Below, in pieces: positions 28,004 to 36,708 of a stretch of 64,000 nt of DNA. Position 1 is the stretch's first letter; the number at the start of each line of letters is the position of its first letter. A program made the translations under genes and the position numbers. The notes under the pieces are model-generated. The model was given only the letters and a program-made list of their open reading frames with translations. It made no database searches and was not told where the DNA came from. The DNA comes from Flavobacterium salilacus subsp. salilacus (GTDB taxonomy: Bacteria; Bacteroidota; Bacteroidia; Flavobacteriales; Flavobacteriaceae): NCBI RefSeq assembly GCF_004634195.1, contig NZ_SKBP01000005.1:1-64000 (forward strand), read 5' to 3'.

Positions 28004-28858
28004 ATGAAAAAATTATTTATTACGAGTGCATTATTATTGGCGTTTACAATAGGTTCGGCGCAAGTAAAAACGCCACAGGCGAGTCCTAAAACTGTTGTTG
28101 AACAAACAGTAGGATTAACAGATGTTAAAATTGAATATTCGCGTCCAAGCGCAAAAGGCAGGTCGGTATATGGAGAGTTAGTGCCCTTTGGCCGTATGTG
28201 GAGAACGGGTGCAAATGCTAATACTACAATTTCATTTACAGATGATGTTGTTATAGGCGGTAAAACACTTGCAGCAGGAAAGTATGCATTGTTTACACAG
28301 CCAAAGGCGGATAACTGGGATATTATATTTTATACAGATACTAATAACTGGGGACTTCCTGAGGAGTGGGATTCTAAAAAAGAGGCTTTGCGTGTTACTG
28401 TTAAACCTGAGTTTTTAACAAGAAACATTGAAACGCTTACTATCGGTATGAATAATCTTGATAATAACTATGGTTTCCTTGAAATTGCCTGGGAAAAAAC
28501 AATGGTTTCGGTTAAGATTGAAGTTCCTACGCAAAAAACAGCAATGAAAAGTATAGAAACTGCTATGGCAGGACCATCAGCCGGTGATATGTTTTCTGCT
28601 GCGCAATACTATTACCAATCTAACACAGAGCTTGACAAAGCTTTATCTTGGATGAACCAAGCCATAGAGAAAACGCCTGAAGGAAAAGATGTGCCTTTTT
28701 ACTATTTAAGACAAAAGGCTCTTATACAAGCTAAACTTGGCGATAAAAAAGGAGCTGTAGAAACAGCAAAACAGTCGCTTGCCGCTGCTGAAAAAGCTAA
28801 TAATGCCGATTATGTAAAGATGAATAAAGATTCTATACAGGAGTGGAGTAAAAAATAA
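28004..28858 (+). CDS. DUF2911-domain secreted protein with C-terminal TPR-like repeats
   Basis: 284 residues with a signal peptide (ITSALLLAFTIGSAQ). Residues about 25-170 form a DUF2911 domain with the typical YSRPSAKGRxVYG, PFGRMWRTGANANT and AGKYALFTQP segments. The remainder has TPR-like helices (LDKALSWMNQAIEKTPE; AKLGDKKGAVETAKQSL). It is probably periplasmic. DUF2911 has no known enzymatic role. Own promoter and a bidirectional terminator; no operon partner. Confidence 0.88.
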   Translation: MKKLFITSALLLAFTIGSAQVKTPQASPKTVVEQTVGLTDVKIEYSRPSAKGRSVYGELVPFGRMWRTGANANTTISFTDDVVIGGKTLAAGKYALFTQPKADNWDIIFYTDTNNWGLPEEWDSKKEALRVTVKPEFLTRNIETLTIGMNNLDNNYGFLEIAWEKTMVSVKIEVPTQKTAMKSIETAMAGPSAGDMFSAAQYYYQSNTELDKALSWMNQAIEKTPEGKDVPFYYLRQKALIQAKLGDKKGAVETAKQSLAAAEKANNADYVKMNKDSIQEWSKK

Positions 28859-28882
28859 TGGTATTATTATATATAGTACTAA

Positions 28883-28911
28883 AAAAGCGGACTAAATTTT
28901 AGTCCGCTTTT
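28883..28911. terminator. Bidirectional terminator between convergent genes
   Basis: AAAGCGGACTAAA / TTTAGTCCGCTTT with flanking A and T runs. It serves the DUF2911 gene (+) and the symporter gene (-). Confidence 0.85.
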
Positions 28912-28933
28912 TTGTTATATGAATTTTCACTTT

Positions 28934-30640
28934 CTATTCTGTCTCTACAATGCTACTTCCTCCGGCATTGTTTATAAATACCTGAATGATTGCCGATGTA
29001 ATAATTGTGAGTACAGCCCCGATTATGTTAAGCCAAAGAAAGCTAACCACATCAATATAATAAATATAAAATATGGCAAGCTGGCTTATTACCGCGCCAA
29101 AAAATATAGCTTCTGCTTTAATGTATTTGATATAGAATGCCACGAGGAATATTCCTAATACAGTACCATAAAATATAGAGCCTATTATATTAACAAGCTG
29201 TATCAGGTTTTCAAATAAAGTACCTATACAGGCAAATAATATAGCAATAACTCCCCATAAGAGCGTGAATAGCTTAGTAGCATTTACAAAATGTTTTTCT
29301 GATTTGTCGGCAGATACATTACGCTTATACAAGTCGATAGTAGTAGTGGAAGCCAAAGCATTAAGTCCTGATGCTGACGATGACATAGCTGCAGAGAATA
29401 TTACAGCGAGTAATAACCCTACCAAACCTTTAGGCAGAAAGTTGAGAATAAAGTACAGAAAAACATAATCTTTATCATTAGTTTCTGCGGTTTTGTTTAC
29501 ATTGTTTATAAGTGTTTTTGCTTTATCCCGAAGGTCTTTTTCCCTGCTGTTTAGCGCTATCATGCGGTTATGCAGTTCCTTATTGTCGTAGTCCTGATGT
29601 AACTGATTTACATACAGCATACTGATTTCTTTTTTCTCATCAGCTACTTTTTCAAGCTGATTCTCTAACGCTTTATAATCAGCTTTATATATTGAGTTAT
29701 TAACAATTTCTACGTTGTTAGGATTAAAGTGCAGTGGTGCAGAGTGAAATTGGAAAAATATAAATACCATAACCCCTATAAGCAATATAAAAAACTGCAT
29801 GGGTACTTTCAGCAAACCATTCATAATCAATCCCATCTGGCTTTCGCGTACTGATTTTCCCGAAAGGTAACGCTGTACCTGAGACTGGTCGGTACCGAAA
29901 TAGGAAAGCATAAGGAAAAAACCACCCGCTATCCCGCTCCATATTGTGTAACGCTTTTCAGGATCGAACGAGAAATCGACAATATCCATTTTGTCATTAG
30001 CTCCGGCTATGTGCAAAATATTATTAAAGCTAAGTTCATCGGGCAAATAACTCAGAATAATAAAAAAAGTAATAAACAGCCCGCTTATTATCACAAACAT
30101 CTGTTGTTTCTGGGTTACATTTACCGCCCTTGTTCCGCCGGATACGGTATAAATAATTACCATAATTCCTATTAGGAAATTCATCAGGTTAAGATTCCAA
30201 CCTAATAATGACGACATAATAATTGCCGGTGCATATATGGTAAGCCCTGTACCCAACCCACGCTGTATAAGGAAAAGGAGTGAGGCCAGTGTGCGGGTTT
30301 TTATATCAAAACGTTGCTCTAAAAATTCGTAGGCAGTAAACACTTTTAACCTGTGATAAATAGGAATGAAGGTGATGCAGATGACCACCATAGCCAATGG
30401 CAACCCGAAATAGAACTGCACGAATCCCATACCATCATGATATGCCTGTCCGGGTGTAGATAAAAATGTAATGGCACTGGCTTGAGTAGCCATAACCGAA
30501 AGCCCTACCGTCCACCAGGGAGTATTGTTACCACCCAATATGTATTCTTCTACGTTTTTACTTCCAAGTGTTTTTAACGAACCATAGGCAACAATAAACA
30601 GCAGCGTAACACAAAGAATTATCCAGTCAATTAAATGCAT
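28934..30640 (-). CDS. Sodium:solute symporter (SSS family)
   Basis: 568 residues, with a series of hydrophobic helices and SSS landmarks (GGNNTPWWTVGLSVMATQAS; YFGTDQSQVQRYLSGKS; FSAAMSSSASGLNALAST). It couples uptake of a solute to Na+; the substrate is unknown (family members carry sugars, sialic acid, amino acids or iodide). A charged, heptad-like loop of about 85 residues (KALENQLEKVADEKKEI... to TAETNDKDY) lies between membrane helices and is longer than usual for the family. A 34-codon ORF precedes it, ending 1 bp before this ATG, and a PIG-L deacetylase gene lies further upstream. Confidence 0.92.
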   Translation of the reverse strand: MHLIDWIILCVTLLFIVAYGSLKTLGSKNVEEYILGGNNTPWWTVGLSVMATQASAITFLSTPGQAYHDGMGFVQFYFGLPLAMVVICITFIPIYHRLKVFTAYEFLEQRFDIKTRTLASLLFLIQRGLGTGLTIYAPAIIMSSLLGWNLNLMNFLIGIMVIIYTVSGGTRAVNVTQKQQMFVIISGLFITFFIILSYLPDELSFNNILHIAGANDKMDIVDFSFDPEKRYTIWSGIAGGFFLMLSYFGTDQSQVQRYLSGKSVRESQMGLIMNGLLKVPMQFFILLIGVMVFIFFQFHSAPLHFNPNNVEIVNNSIYKADYKALENQLEKVADEKKEISMLYVNQLHQDYDNKELHNRMIALNSREKDLRDKAKTLINNVNKTAETNDKDYVFLYFILNFLPKGLVGLLLAVIFSAAMSSSASGLNALASTTTIDLYKRNVSADKSEKHFVNATKLFTLLWGVIAILFACIGTLFENLIQLVNIIGSIFYGTVLGIFLVAFYIKYIKAEAIFFGAVISQLAIFYIYYIDVVSFLWLNIIGAVLTIITSAIIQVFINNAGGSSIVETE

Positions 30641-30641
30641 A

Positions 30642-30746
30642 TCAGGAATATATTTGCATTAAAAAATAAAACACTATTATATAGATTATATTGAGCAGTA
30701 GTACCAGTGAGTAGCTCTTTTTCCAGGATGCGGGGCTGTTTTTCAT
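30642..30746 (-). CDS. 34-aa single-pass membrane peptide upstream of the symporter
   Basis: ATG at 30746 to TGA at 30642. The product has a basic N-terminus (MKNSPASWKKSYS), one hydrophobic helix (LVLLLNIIYIIVFYFLMQ) and a short tail. The stop is separated from the symporter start by a single base (TGATATG), so translation is probably coupled. A tiny membrane protein in front of an SSS gene suggests an accessory subunit or stabiliser. That is inferred from position; I know of no characterised homologue. Confidence 0.8.
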   Translation of the reverse strand: MKNSPASWKKSYSLVLLLNIIYIIVFYFLMQIYS

Positions 30747-30806
30747 ACCTTTTTGTTATGGAGGGTTTGTTATATAATAAGACTGCTTTACGGTTATTTT
30801 GTTACT

Positions 30807-33305
30807 TTATTTGCCTATAGCAATTATGTTTGCCAGCAGCCTGTATGCTCCCGAAACACCTTCGGGTAATTCTCTGAAAAAACTTAGTCCGGTATAAATA
30901 TAGTAACCTTTACCATATTGGGCTACCAGCAAAGCTCCTTTTTTTGGACTTTCGCCTGTATCATGTGCGGACAGCACGGGGACAAATTCTTTCGCCCACT
31001 CATCAGGGTAGTATAAACCTTGTTCCTGTACCCAGCCTTTAAAGTCATTATCCGTTATTTTATTAGGATGATTTAAAACCGGATGGGTTGCGTCAAGAAA
31101 AGTAACTTTTGCGTCTTCCTCTGTTACCCTGTCACGCGATAGACGAAGTGGGTAAGGGGCTATATCTTTTATAGTTAAATGACCTGTGGTGTTGTACTGT
31201 ACTATCATATTGCCGCCGTTTGCTACAAAGTCAAATAATATATTTTGTTTCAATTCCAGTTCTTCCAGCACATTATAAGCACGTATGCCCATAATAACGG
31301 CATCAAAGTCTTTTAAAGTTTCGGCAGAAATAGCCTGTGGCGTTAGCAATGCTAACTCATATCCCATTTGTTTAAGGCTTTCGGGCACATTGTCGCCCGC
31401 TCCCATGATATAGGCTATTTTTTCACCTTTAATTTTCAAGTCAGCTTTCGTGAATTTAGCAGTAGAAGGCAGGAGGACCTGTTGTGTGGCAATATGCGGA
31501 TAGTCTATTATAATCTGCTCTCGGTCATACGCTGTATTGTCAATAACAGCGATGCTCTTGGCGGTAGCTTCGGTAGGGTAGGAAGGCGGTGTAACTTCAA
31601 AATTAACAAACACCTCGCTGCTTTTTGTTTTTATATCAAAAGGAATTGCAGCAGGCGATACTTTCCAGTCTTTAGGTAGTTCTAACTTTGCTATTCCTTT
31701 GCAGTTATCTTTACCTGCTTTTATTTTAACTGTTACCGTTTGTTGCTTATTATCTTTAAACAACTGTACTTTATTCAGTATTTGTGTCGTAACCGCAGGC
31801 ACAATATCCAGTGGTTGGCACACTTCGCCTTTAACAGGATCATTAAACTTATGTACTATATTCTTTTCAAAAGTAATAGGCACACCGTTAATTTCTACTT
31901 CAAAAATAACTTTCATTTCGCGTATAATATCCGGTTTACCAATTTTTTGCAAATCATCTACCTTATACATTCCTGATGTACCTTTTTCGGTAAGCCAGTA
32001 AGGCGAGGTATAATTGGCATCTTCCGGAATCTGTACCGTTATACTATTGCTTTGATCTATATTGTTTAATAGTTGTATGTTTTGCGGGATACTCTTATTT
32101 TCTGGAAGTAGTGTAATGTTTTTTAACGTCATAGGCACACTACACCTGTTGATGGCTTCCCAGTGCAGGGTTACAGCATCACCTGGTGTTACCGATTGGC
32201 TTTCGGAGTAAGCCTCAAGATACAATCCGCTACTGCAAGCTATAATTTCTTTTATTTCCTGTAATTTTATTGTTTTCCAGTGGTTGTCTTTAAGTTGACT
32301 TATTTGATTATAGACTTCTATAAGCGCGGGTACTGATTTTGAAGGCTTTTTAAAATCATAGTTTTTTATAATAGCCGTTATAGCTTCGCCTATGGGTTTG
32401 CCACCTTGTACACGATTCCAGGAAGTATCAATCCCTTCAAAAAGGTTTTGTTTGTCTTCCATATCACTGCCTTTTATCAGTTCCATATACTCCATATCCT
32501 CACCACGCGCTCCTGTAGAGCCAAAACCCTGCGATTTGTGCTTGCTACGGCTAATTGCTGCTATTTCCTGATTGGATTTCCCCAATAACGGATAATATAC
32601 TCCTGTAGAAAGGTTTACATATTTTGATTTATCAGCTTTTTCAAAATTTTCTCTTCCTCCAAAAAACCACCACGATGTATTGAAAAGTATGCGTTTAGGC
32701 TGCCAGGTGTTTACATATTTCAGTTGATTGGGTTCATACTTTGGGTCGTTAGCCAATGTGTAAGCATCCTGCGTTAATATTGCTGATGAGGTGTGATGCC
32801 CGTGTGTGGTGCCGGGCGAGCGGTGGTCGAAACGGTTAATAATAATATCCGGTTGAAACTTACGGATTATCCATACCATATCGTGCAGCACCTTCTCTTT
32901 ATCCCATATTTCCAGTGTTTCGTTCGGCACTTTTGAGTAGCCAAAATCATTGGCTCGGCTAAAAAATTGCTCTCCGCCATCAACTTTTCGGGCTTCTATA
33001 AGTTCCTGTGTTCTTATTACGCCCAGCAGTTCCCTAAGCTCAAGCCCTATAAGGTTTTGCCCGCCATCGCCTCGTGTAAGAGACAGGTAGCCTGTTCTTG
33101 CCTTTACATTATTTGACAAAAACGATATAAGCCTTGTGTTTTCGTCATCAGGGTGTGCGGCGATATATAGTGCGGAGCCGAGAAAGTTCAGCTTTTCTAT
33201 TTTAGCATAAATTTCTGCCGAAGTAGGTTTTTCAGGTAACTCAGGTTGCGCTATGCCTACAGAGTAGATTGAAAGTAGTAGGAGGAGGAATATATTTTTT
33301 TGCAT
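30807..33305 (-). CDS. PIG-L (LmbE-like) family deacetylase, large secreted form
   Basis: 832 residues with a signal peptide (NIFLLLLLSIYSVGIAQ). The N-terminal PIG-L domain has the zinc motif AHPDDE (50-55), the TRGDGGQNLIG and the FDHRSPGTTHGHH segments. The family removes N-acetyl groups from GlcNAc-type substrates. A beta-sandwich middle is followed by a C-terminal glutamine-amidotransferase-like domain (about 645-832, with AYIMGAGDNVP, DAVIMGIRAYNV and GYYIYTGLSFFRELP). The large form is typical of Bacteroidota. It lies 26 bp after the MscS gene and upstream of the small peptide and symporter, which suggests periplasmic deacetylation linked to uptake (inference). Confidence 0.9.
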   Translation of the reverse strand: MQKNIFLLLLLSIYSVGIAQPELPEKPTSAEIYAKIEKLNFLGSALYIAAHPDDENTRLISFLSNNVKARTGYLSLTRGDGGQNLIGLELRELLGVIRTQELIEARKVDGGEQFFSRANDFGYSKVPNETLEIWDKEKVLHDMVWIIRKFQPDIIINRFDHRSPGTTHGHHTSSAILTQDAYTLANDPKYEPNQLKYVNTWQPKRILFNTSWWFFGGRENFEKADKSKYVNLSTGVYYPLLGKSNQEIAAISRSKHKSQGFGSTGARGEDMEYMELIKGSDMEDKQNLFEGIDTSWNRVQGGKPIGEAITAIIKNYDFKKPSKSVPALIEVYNQISQLKDNHWKTIKLQEIKEIIACSSGLYLEAYSESQSVTPGDAVTLHWEAINRCSVPMTLKNITLLPENKSIPQNIQLLNNIDQSNSITVQIPEDANYTSPYWLTEKGTSGMYKVDDLQKIGKPDIIREMKVIFEVEINGVPITFEKNIVHKFNDPVKGEVCQPLDIVPAVTTQILNKVQLFKDNKQQTVTVKIKAGKDNCKGIAKLELPKDWKVSPAAIPFDIKTKSSEVFVNFEVTPPSYPTEATAKSIAVIDNTAYDREQIIIDYPHIATQQVLLPSTAKFTKADLKIKGEKIAYIMGAGDNVPESLKQMGYELALLTPQAISAETLKDFDAVIMGIRAYNVLEELELKQNILFDFVANGGNMIVQYNTTGHLTIKDIAPYPLRLSRDRVTEEDAKVTFLDATHPVLNHPNKITDNDFKGWVQEQGLYYPDEWAKEFVPVLSAHDTGESPKKGALLVAQYGKGYYIYTGLSFFRELPEGVSGAYRLLANIIAIGK

Positions 33306-33331
33306 GGCTTATATTTAAATCTATCTATGTT

Positions 33332-33862
33332 TTAATCGTGAAATTCTTTTTCTTGTTCTTTTTCAACTGTTACTATTGATATTCCTTTTTGTAAAAGCAT
33401 ATTGTTAGGATAGGTAAGTAATTCGCCATCTCTGGTGCGCAACAGGGTATGGAAAGCCTTTATATCTTCAATCTGTGCTTCTATAGGAAAATCTTTATCG
33501 TGTATTTTTATAAAATCGCCAATTTTAAACGGAAAGGAAAAAAACAGTATTACTCCTGCTGTTATATTACTAAGTATAGACCACTGGGCAAAAAGCCCTA
33601 TACCAATAATGGCAAATACCGACGACAGGACTACAAAAAAGTCTTTAGAGTTTACACCCCAAATGGTAAACACAGCAAGTAACAAAAAAATGAATAAAAA
33701 AATATCAATGCTTTTGCCTACCAAATGTGCGCGGTATTCACTCAAGTGTGACTGGGAGGCATATTTATTAGTAACCTTACGGATTATTATTCGCAATGCA
33801 ATAAAAATCAATAAGGCTATAGCCGTAAATATTCCTTGCTGTAAATATTCGCTATTTAACAT
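33332..33862 (-). CDS. MscS-family mechanosensitive channel (short)
   Basis: 176 residues. Two or three membrane helices precede the MscS pore-lining and beta domain signature (VFAIIGIGLFAQWSILSNITAG; FFSFPFKIGDFIKI). It lacks most of the C-terminal cytoplasmic vestibule of E. coli MscS (286 residues). It lies between Maf and PIG-L in the minus-strand run, with a 12 bp gap to Maf. Likely relieves osmotic pressure. Confidence 0.88.
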   Translation of the reverse strand: MLNSEYLQQGIFTAIALLIFIALRIIIRKVTNKYASQSHLSEYRAHLVGKSIDIFLFIFLLLAVFTIWGVNSKDFFVVLSSVFAIIGIGLFAQWSILSNITAGVILFFSFPFKIGDFIKIHDKDFPIEAQIEDIKAFHTLLRTRDGELLTYPNNMLLQKGISIVTVEKEQEKEFHD

Positions 33863-33874
33863 TAACTGTTTTTT

Positions 33875-34459
33875 TTAAATAAAATTAATCAGGTGTCGAT
33901 ATACTTTATCCACAGGCATACCTACAACATTAGCGTAAGAGCCTTCTATTTTGGCAATGGCCACAAGTCCTATCCATTCCTGTATGCCATAAGCTCCTGC
34001 TTTATCAAAAGGACTGTAATTGTCAATATAATACTTTATTTCTTCGTCTGTTAAAGAATGAAATGTAACGTGGGTAGTATCATTAAACGTTTCGGTATGT
34101 TTATTATCCATAACGCATACCGATGTGATTACCTGATGTGTTTTGCCCGATAATGATTGCAGCATCGTTACAGCATCGTCATAATCTTTTGGTTTGCCCA
34201 GTGCTTTATCTTCATGCCACACAATAGTGTCGCTGGTAATAACGATTTCATCGTCTGCAAGCGAATCTTTTAAAGAGTCAGCTTTTAAAACAGCTAAATA
34301 ATCTGTAATTTCAGTTCCTTTCAAGCTTTCGGGATAAACTTCTTCAACGTCTTTCAGGCGGATTTCAAAATCAATATCCAAATCCTTCATAAACTGCTGC
34401 CTGCGGGGTGAACCCGAAGCCAGTATAATAGTATATCCTTTTAGTTTCTCTTTAAGCAT
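33875..34459 (-). CDS. maf: Maf-family nucleotide pyrophosphatase
   Basis: 194 residues. ILASGSPRR at 12-20, TSDTIVWHEDKALGKP, GAYGIQEWIG and the ending GSYANVVGMPVDKVYRHL are family hallmarks. Maf proteins hydrolyse dTTP/UTP or modified nucleotides; which subtype is not clear. The start overlaps the UbiA-type gene by 8 bp. Confidence 0.94.
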   Translation of the reverse strand: MLKEKLKGYTIILASGSPRRQQFMKDLDIDFEIRLKDVEEVYPESLKGTEITDYLAVLKADSLKDSLADDEIVITSDTIVWHEDKALGKPKDYDDAVTMLQSLSGKTHQVITSVCVMDNKHTETFNDTTHVTFHSLTDEEIKYYIDNYSPFDKAGAYGIQEWIGLVAIAKIEGSYANVVGMPVDKVYRHLINFI

Positions 34460-35336
34460 TGTTCTGAATGTTATAGGTTATAACCGCAATAGACAGAATG
34501 GTAAAAAATAATACCATTTTTAGAATAAATACCAGATGATTAAAATCTTTTGTTGTTTTTGCAGTCCATAGCTTTACTAAAAAGTAAATCATAGGAGTTA
34601 TCACAAAAAGCAAGCCGTAGCCTAATGCTAAAGTAAGATTTAGTAAATATTTATTAACATAGTAAAACAAGAACGCAAGCGGTATAAATGCAGCAAAAAA
34701 TACAACCTTAACGGCACGGTCTTTACCTATAACAATAGGTAATGTAGTATTGCCCGAATTATAATCCCTGTCAGTATCACGCAGGTTGTAAACCAATGTA
34801 AGTATAAAGGTAATGATGAATATAAACAATGTATAATCGAGCATTACTTCAAATATAGTAGCAAGATAGGTTTTGTTGCCGGGCATTATAAGCGGATACA
34901 GATTATACACCCCGATAACAATAATACTCATAGCTACTGCCGTAGCTACTATAAAGTTACTTACAATCAGCATTTGTTTCAGGCTGGTAGCATACAGGTA
35001 AATTATAGCGGCTGCAATAATTAATATTGTTACCACAAGAGGTTTTCCTATATAGTCGCTAAGGTAGTAACCTATGCCAATGCCTGCCAGCGTTAATATT
35101 GCGTAGATGTTATATGTTTTTCCCTCACTCGTCTGTTCGTCGCGAGCATGATAATTATAAACTAAAAAACCTCCTGCAGCTACCAGAAGCGTAGCCAGCA
35201 CCATAAGCGCATATTGCCAATGGTTGAGTGCCAGTGGCAGTCCCGGTTGCAGATCTAAAAAACCGTAACGAAATACCAGTAGCCCAAAGGCAAGTAATAA
35301 TAAATTATTGAAGCTGATGCGTTTTAAAAATTCCAT
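34452..35336 (-). CDS. UbiA-family prenyltransferase (geranylgeranylglycerol-phosphate transferase-like)
   Basis: 294 residues, about eight to nine membrane helices. UbiA aspartate motifs are present: YNYHARDEQ in the first and NLRDTDRDYNSGNTTLP in the second. It is distinct from MenA in this window. Similar flavobacterial genes are named geranylgeranylglycerol-phosphate geranylgeranyltransferase, but the acceptor is not known here. It overlaps maf by 8 bp and follows the KdsC-like gene by 33 bp. Confidence 0.82.
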   Translation of the reverse strand: MEFLKRISFNNLLLLAFGLLVFRYGFLDLQPGLPLALNHWQYALMVLATLLVAAGGFLVYNYHARDEQTSEGKTYNIYAILTLAGIGIGYYLSDYIGKPLVVTILIIAAAIIYLYATSLKQMLIVSNFIVATAVAMSIIVIGVYNLYPLIMPGNKTYLATIFEVMLDYTLFIFIITFILTLVYNLRDTDRDYNSGNTTLPIVIGKDRAVKVVFFAAFIPLAFLFYYVNKYLLNLTLALGYGLLFVITPMIYFLVKLWTAKTTKDFNHLVFILKMVLFFTILSIAVITYNIQNNA

Positions 35337-35369
35337 ATGTATAAAGAATGTATTTTTTTAAGTATTAAA

Positions 35370-35897
35370 TTAATCATATTTGGCATTAAAATGTTCCATC
35401 CATTTTCCCTGTACTTTCATTACCTGTTCTATAACATCGCGCACGCAGCCCGTACCGCCGTTTTTATGCGAAACATACTTGCTTATGGCTTTAATTTCGG
35501 GAGCGGAATCCTGCGGGCAGGTAGGCAACCCTACACGTTGCATAACCCAGTAATCCGGCAAATCGTCGCCCATATATAATACCTGCTCCGATTTAATATT
35601 GTAAATATCCGTAAATTCCTCAAAAGTGGCTACTTTATCAGCTACCCCAAGATAAATATCGGTAATGCCTAAGTTTCTTAATCGCACACGAACTCCCTCA
35701 TTAGAACCGCCCGAAATAATGCATACGGTATAGCCGTTTTCTACCGCGGCTTTCATGGCATAGCCATCGCGTATATTCATATTACGCAGCATTTCGCCCG
35801 TAGGGGTTATGTGTATGCTGCCATCGGTAAGCACACCATCCACATCAAAAATAAATGTGGTAATGTCGTTCATTATTTCTTTATAGGATTTACTCAT
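35370..35897 (-). CDS. KdsC-like HAD phosphatase (3-deoxy-D-manno-octulosonate 8-phosphate phosphatase type)
   Basis: 175 residues, HAD subfamily without a large cap. Motif I FIFDVDGVLTDGS has D18 and D20; IISGGSNEGVR is motif II and YMGDDLPDYWVM motif IV. KdsC takes the phosphate from KDO-8-P for LPS core synthesis. Its overlap by 8 bp with the DUF2520 gene is typical of Flavobacteriaceae. A related specificity (e.g. N-acylneuraminate-9-phosphate) cannot be ruled out. Confidence 0.9.
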   Translation of the reverse strand: MSKSYKEIMNDITTFIFDVDGVLTDGSIHITPTGEMLRNMNIRDGYAMKAAVENGYTVCIISGGSNEGVRVRLRNLGITDIYLGVADKVATFEEFTDIYNIKSEQVLYMGDDLPDYWVMQRVGLPTCPQDSAPEIKAISKYVSHKNGGTGCVRDVIEQVMKVQGKWMEHFNAKYD

Positions 35898-36645
35898 TGT
35901 TGTTTTGTATCGATTGTGATAATAGGGTGTATATTGTTTTTATTTTTTCGTCTTTCAAAAATGCCAAATGCTTCTCCATAGTAGTAACATCATTACGTTT
36001 TGCAGGTCCTGTTTGTGCCTGCTTGGGTGACAATATCTGTACTTTGTCGGCTGTTTCTTTTATAAGAGGTTTCAGTATATCAAAAGGTACATTGTTCTCT
36101 TCACAAATATCATGACCGATATTGTACATGTGATTGGTAAAATTACTCACAAAAACAGCAGCAACGTGCAGCGATTGACGTTGTACGGAGTTTATATTAT
36201 ACACACTGTCAGAAACAGATTTTGCTAATGTTTGCAGTGTGTGGTAATCAGTTTCGTTTTCACTCTCCAGGCAAAGCGGTACTTGTTTAAAATCGACTGC
36301 TTTATTTTTAGAAAATGTTTGTAACGGGTAAAACACACCACGCCTGTTTTTCGCATCAATTTGTTGTAAAGCCACACTTCCCGATGTATGTACTACCAGT
36401 CTGTCAGAAAAGGGCAGGAGTGAGGATACCTCAGCAATGGCATCATCGGTTACTGATATGATATAGATATCGGCTGCTGCAAGAGTTGCAAAATTGTCAG
36501 TTATTTTTTCGTCGGGGAGTAAATGGGTTAATGCTGCCGCATTGCGGGCATAGGCTTGCACAAGGTTTATACTGCCTGATTTACCAAGAACGGTAATCAG
36601 GTGTTGTGCTACATTGCCGGAGCCGATAACCACTACTTTTAACAT
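35890..36645 (-). CDS. DUF2520 Rossmann-fold oxidoreductase-like protein
   Basis: 251 residues. An N-terminal NAD(P)-binding Rossmann domain (VVIGSGNVAQHL) and a C-terminal DUF2520 helical domain (SLHVAAVFVSNFTNHMY; ETADKVQILSPKQAQTGPAKRND) resembling ProC/6-phosphogluconate dehydrogenase. The reaction is unknown. It is the first gene of the run down to the symporter; a terminator separates it from the M1 peptidase upstream. Confidence 0.88.
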   Translation of the reverse strand: MLKVVVIGSGNVAQHLITVLGKSGSINLVQAYARNAAALTHLLPDEKITDNFATLAAADIYIISVTDDAIAEVSSLLPFSDRLVVHTSGSVALQQIDAKNRRGVFYPLQTFSKNKAVDFKQVPLCLESENETDYHTLQTLAKSVSDSVYNINSVQRQSLHVAAVFVSNFTNHMYNIGHDICEENNVPFDILKPLIKETADKVQILSPKQAQTGPAKRNDVTTMEKHLAFLKDEKIKTIYTLLSQSIQNNNE

Positions 36646-36665
36646 GGATGCTAATTTATAAAATA

Positions 36666-36693
36666 AACCCGGCTTATAAAATAATGCCGGGTT
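36666..36693 (-). terminator. Intrinsic terminator after M1 peptidase gene
   Basis: AACCCGGC / GCCGGGTT stem with a long AT loop, followed by TTATTTTAT on the minus strand, 15 bp past the stop at 36709. Confidence 0.7.
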
Positions 36694-36708
36694 GTAATAC
36701 TTTGGTTT

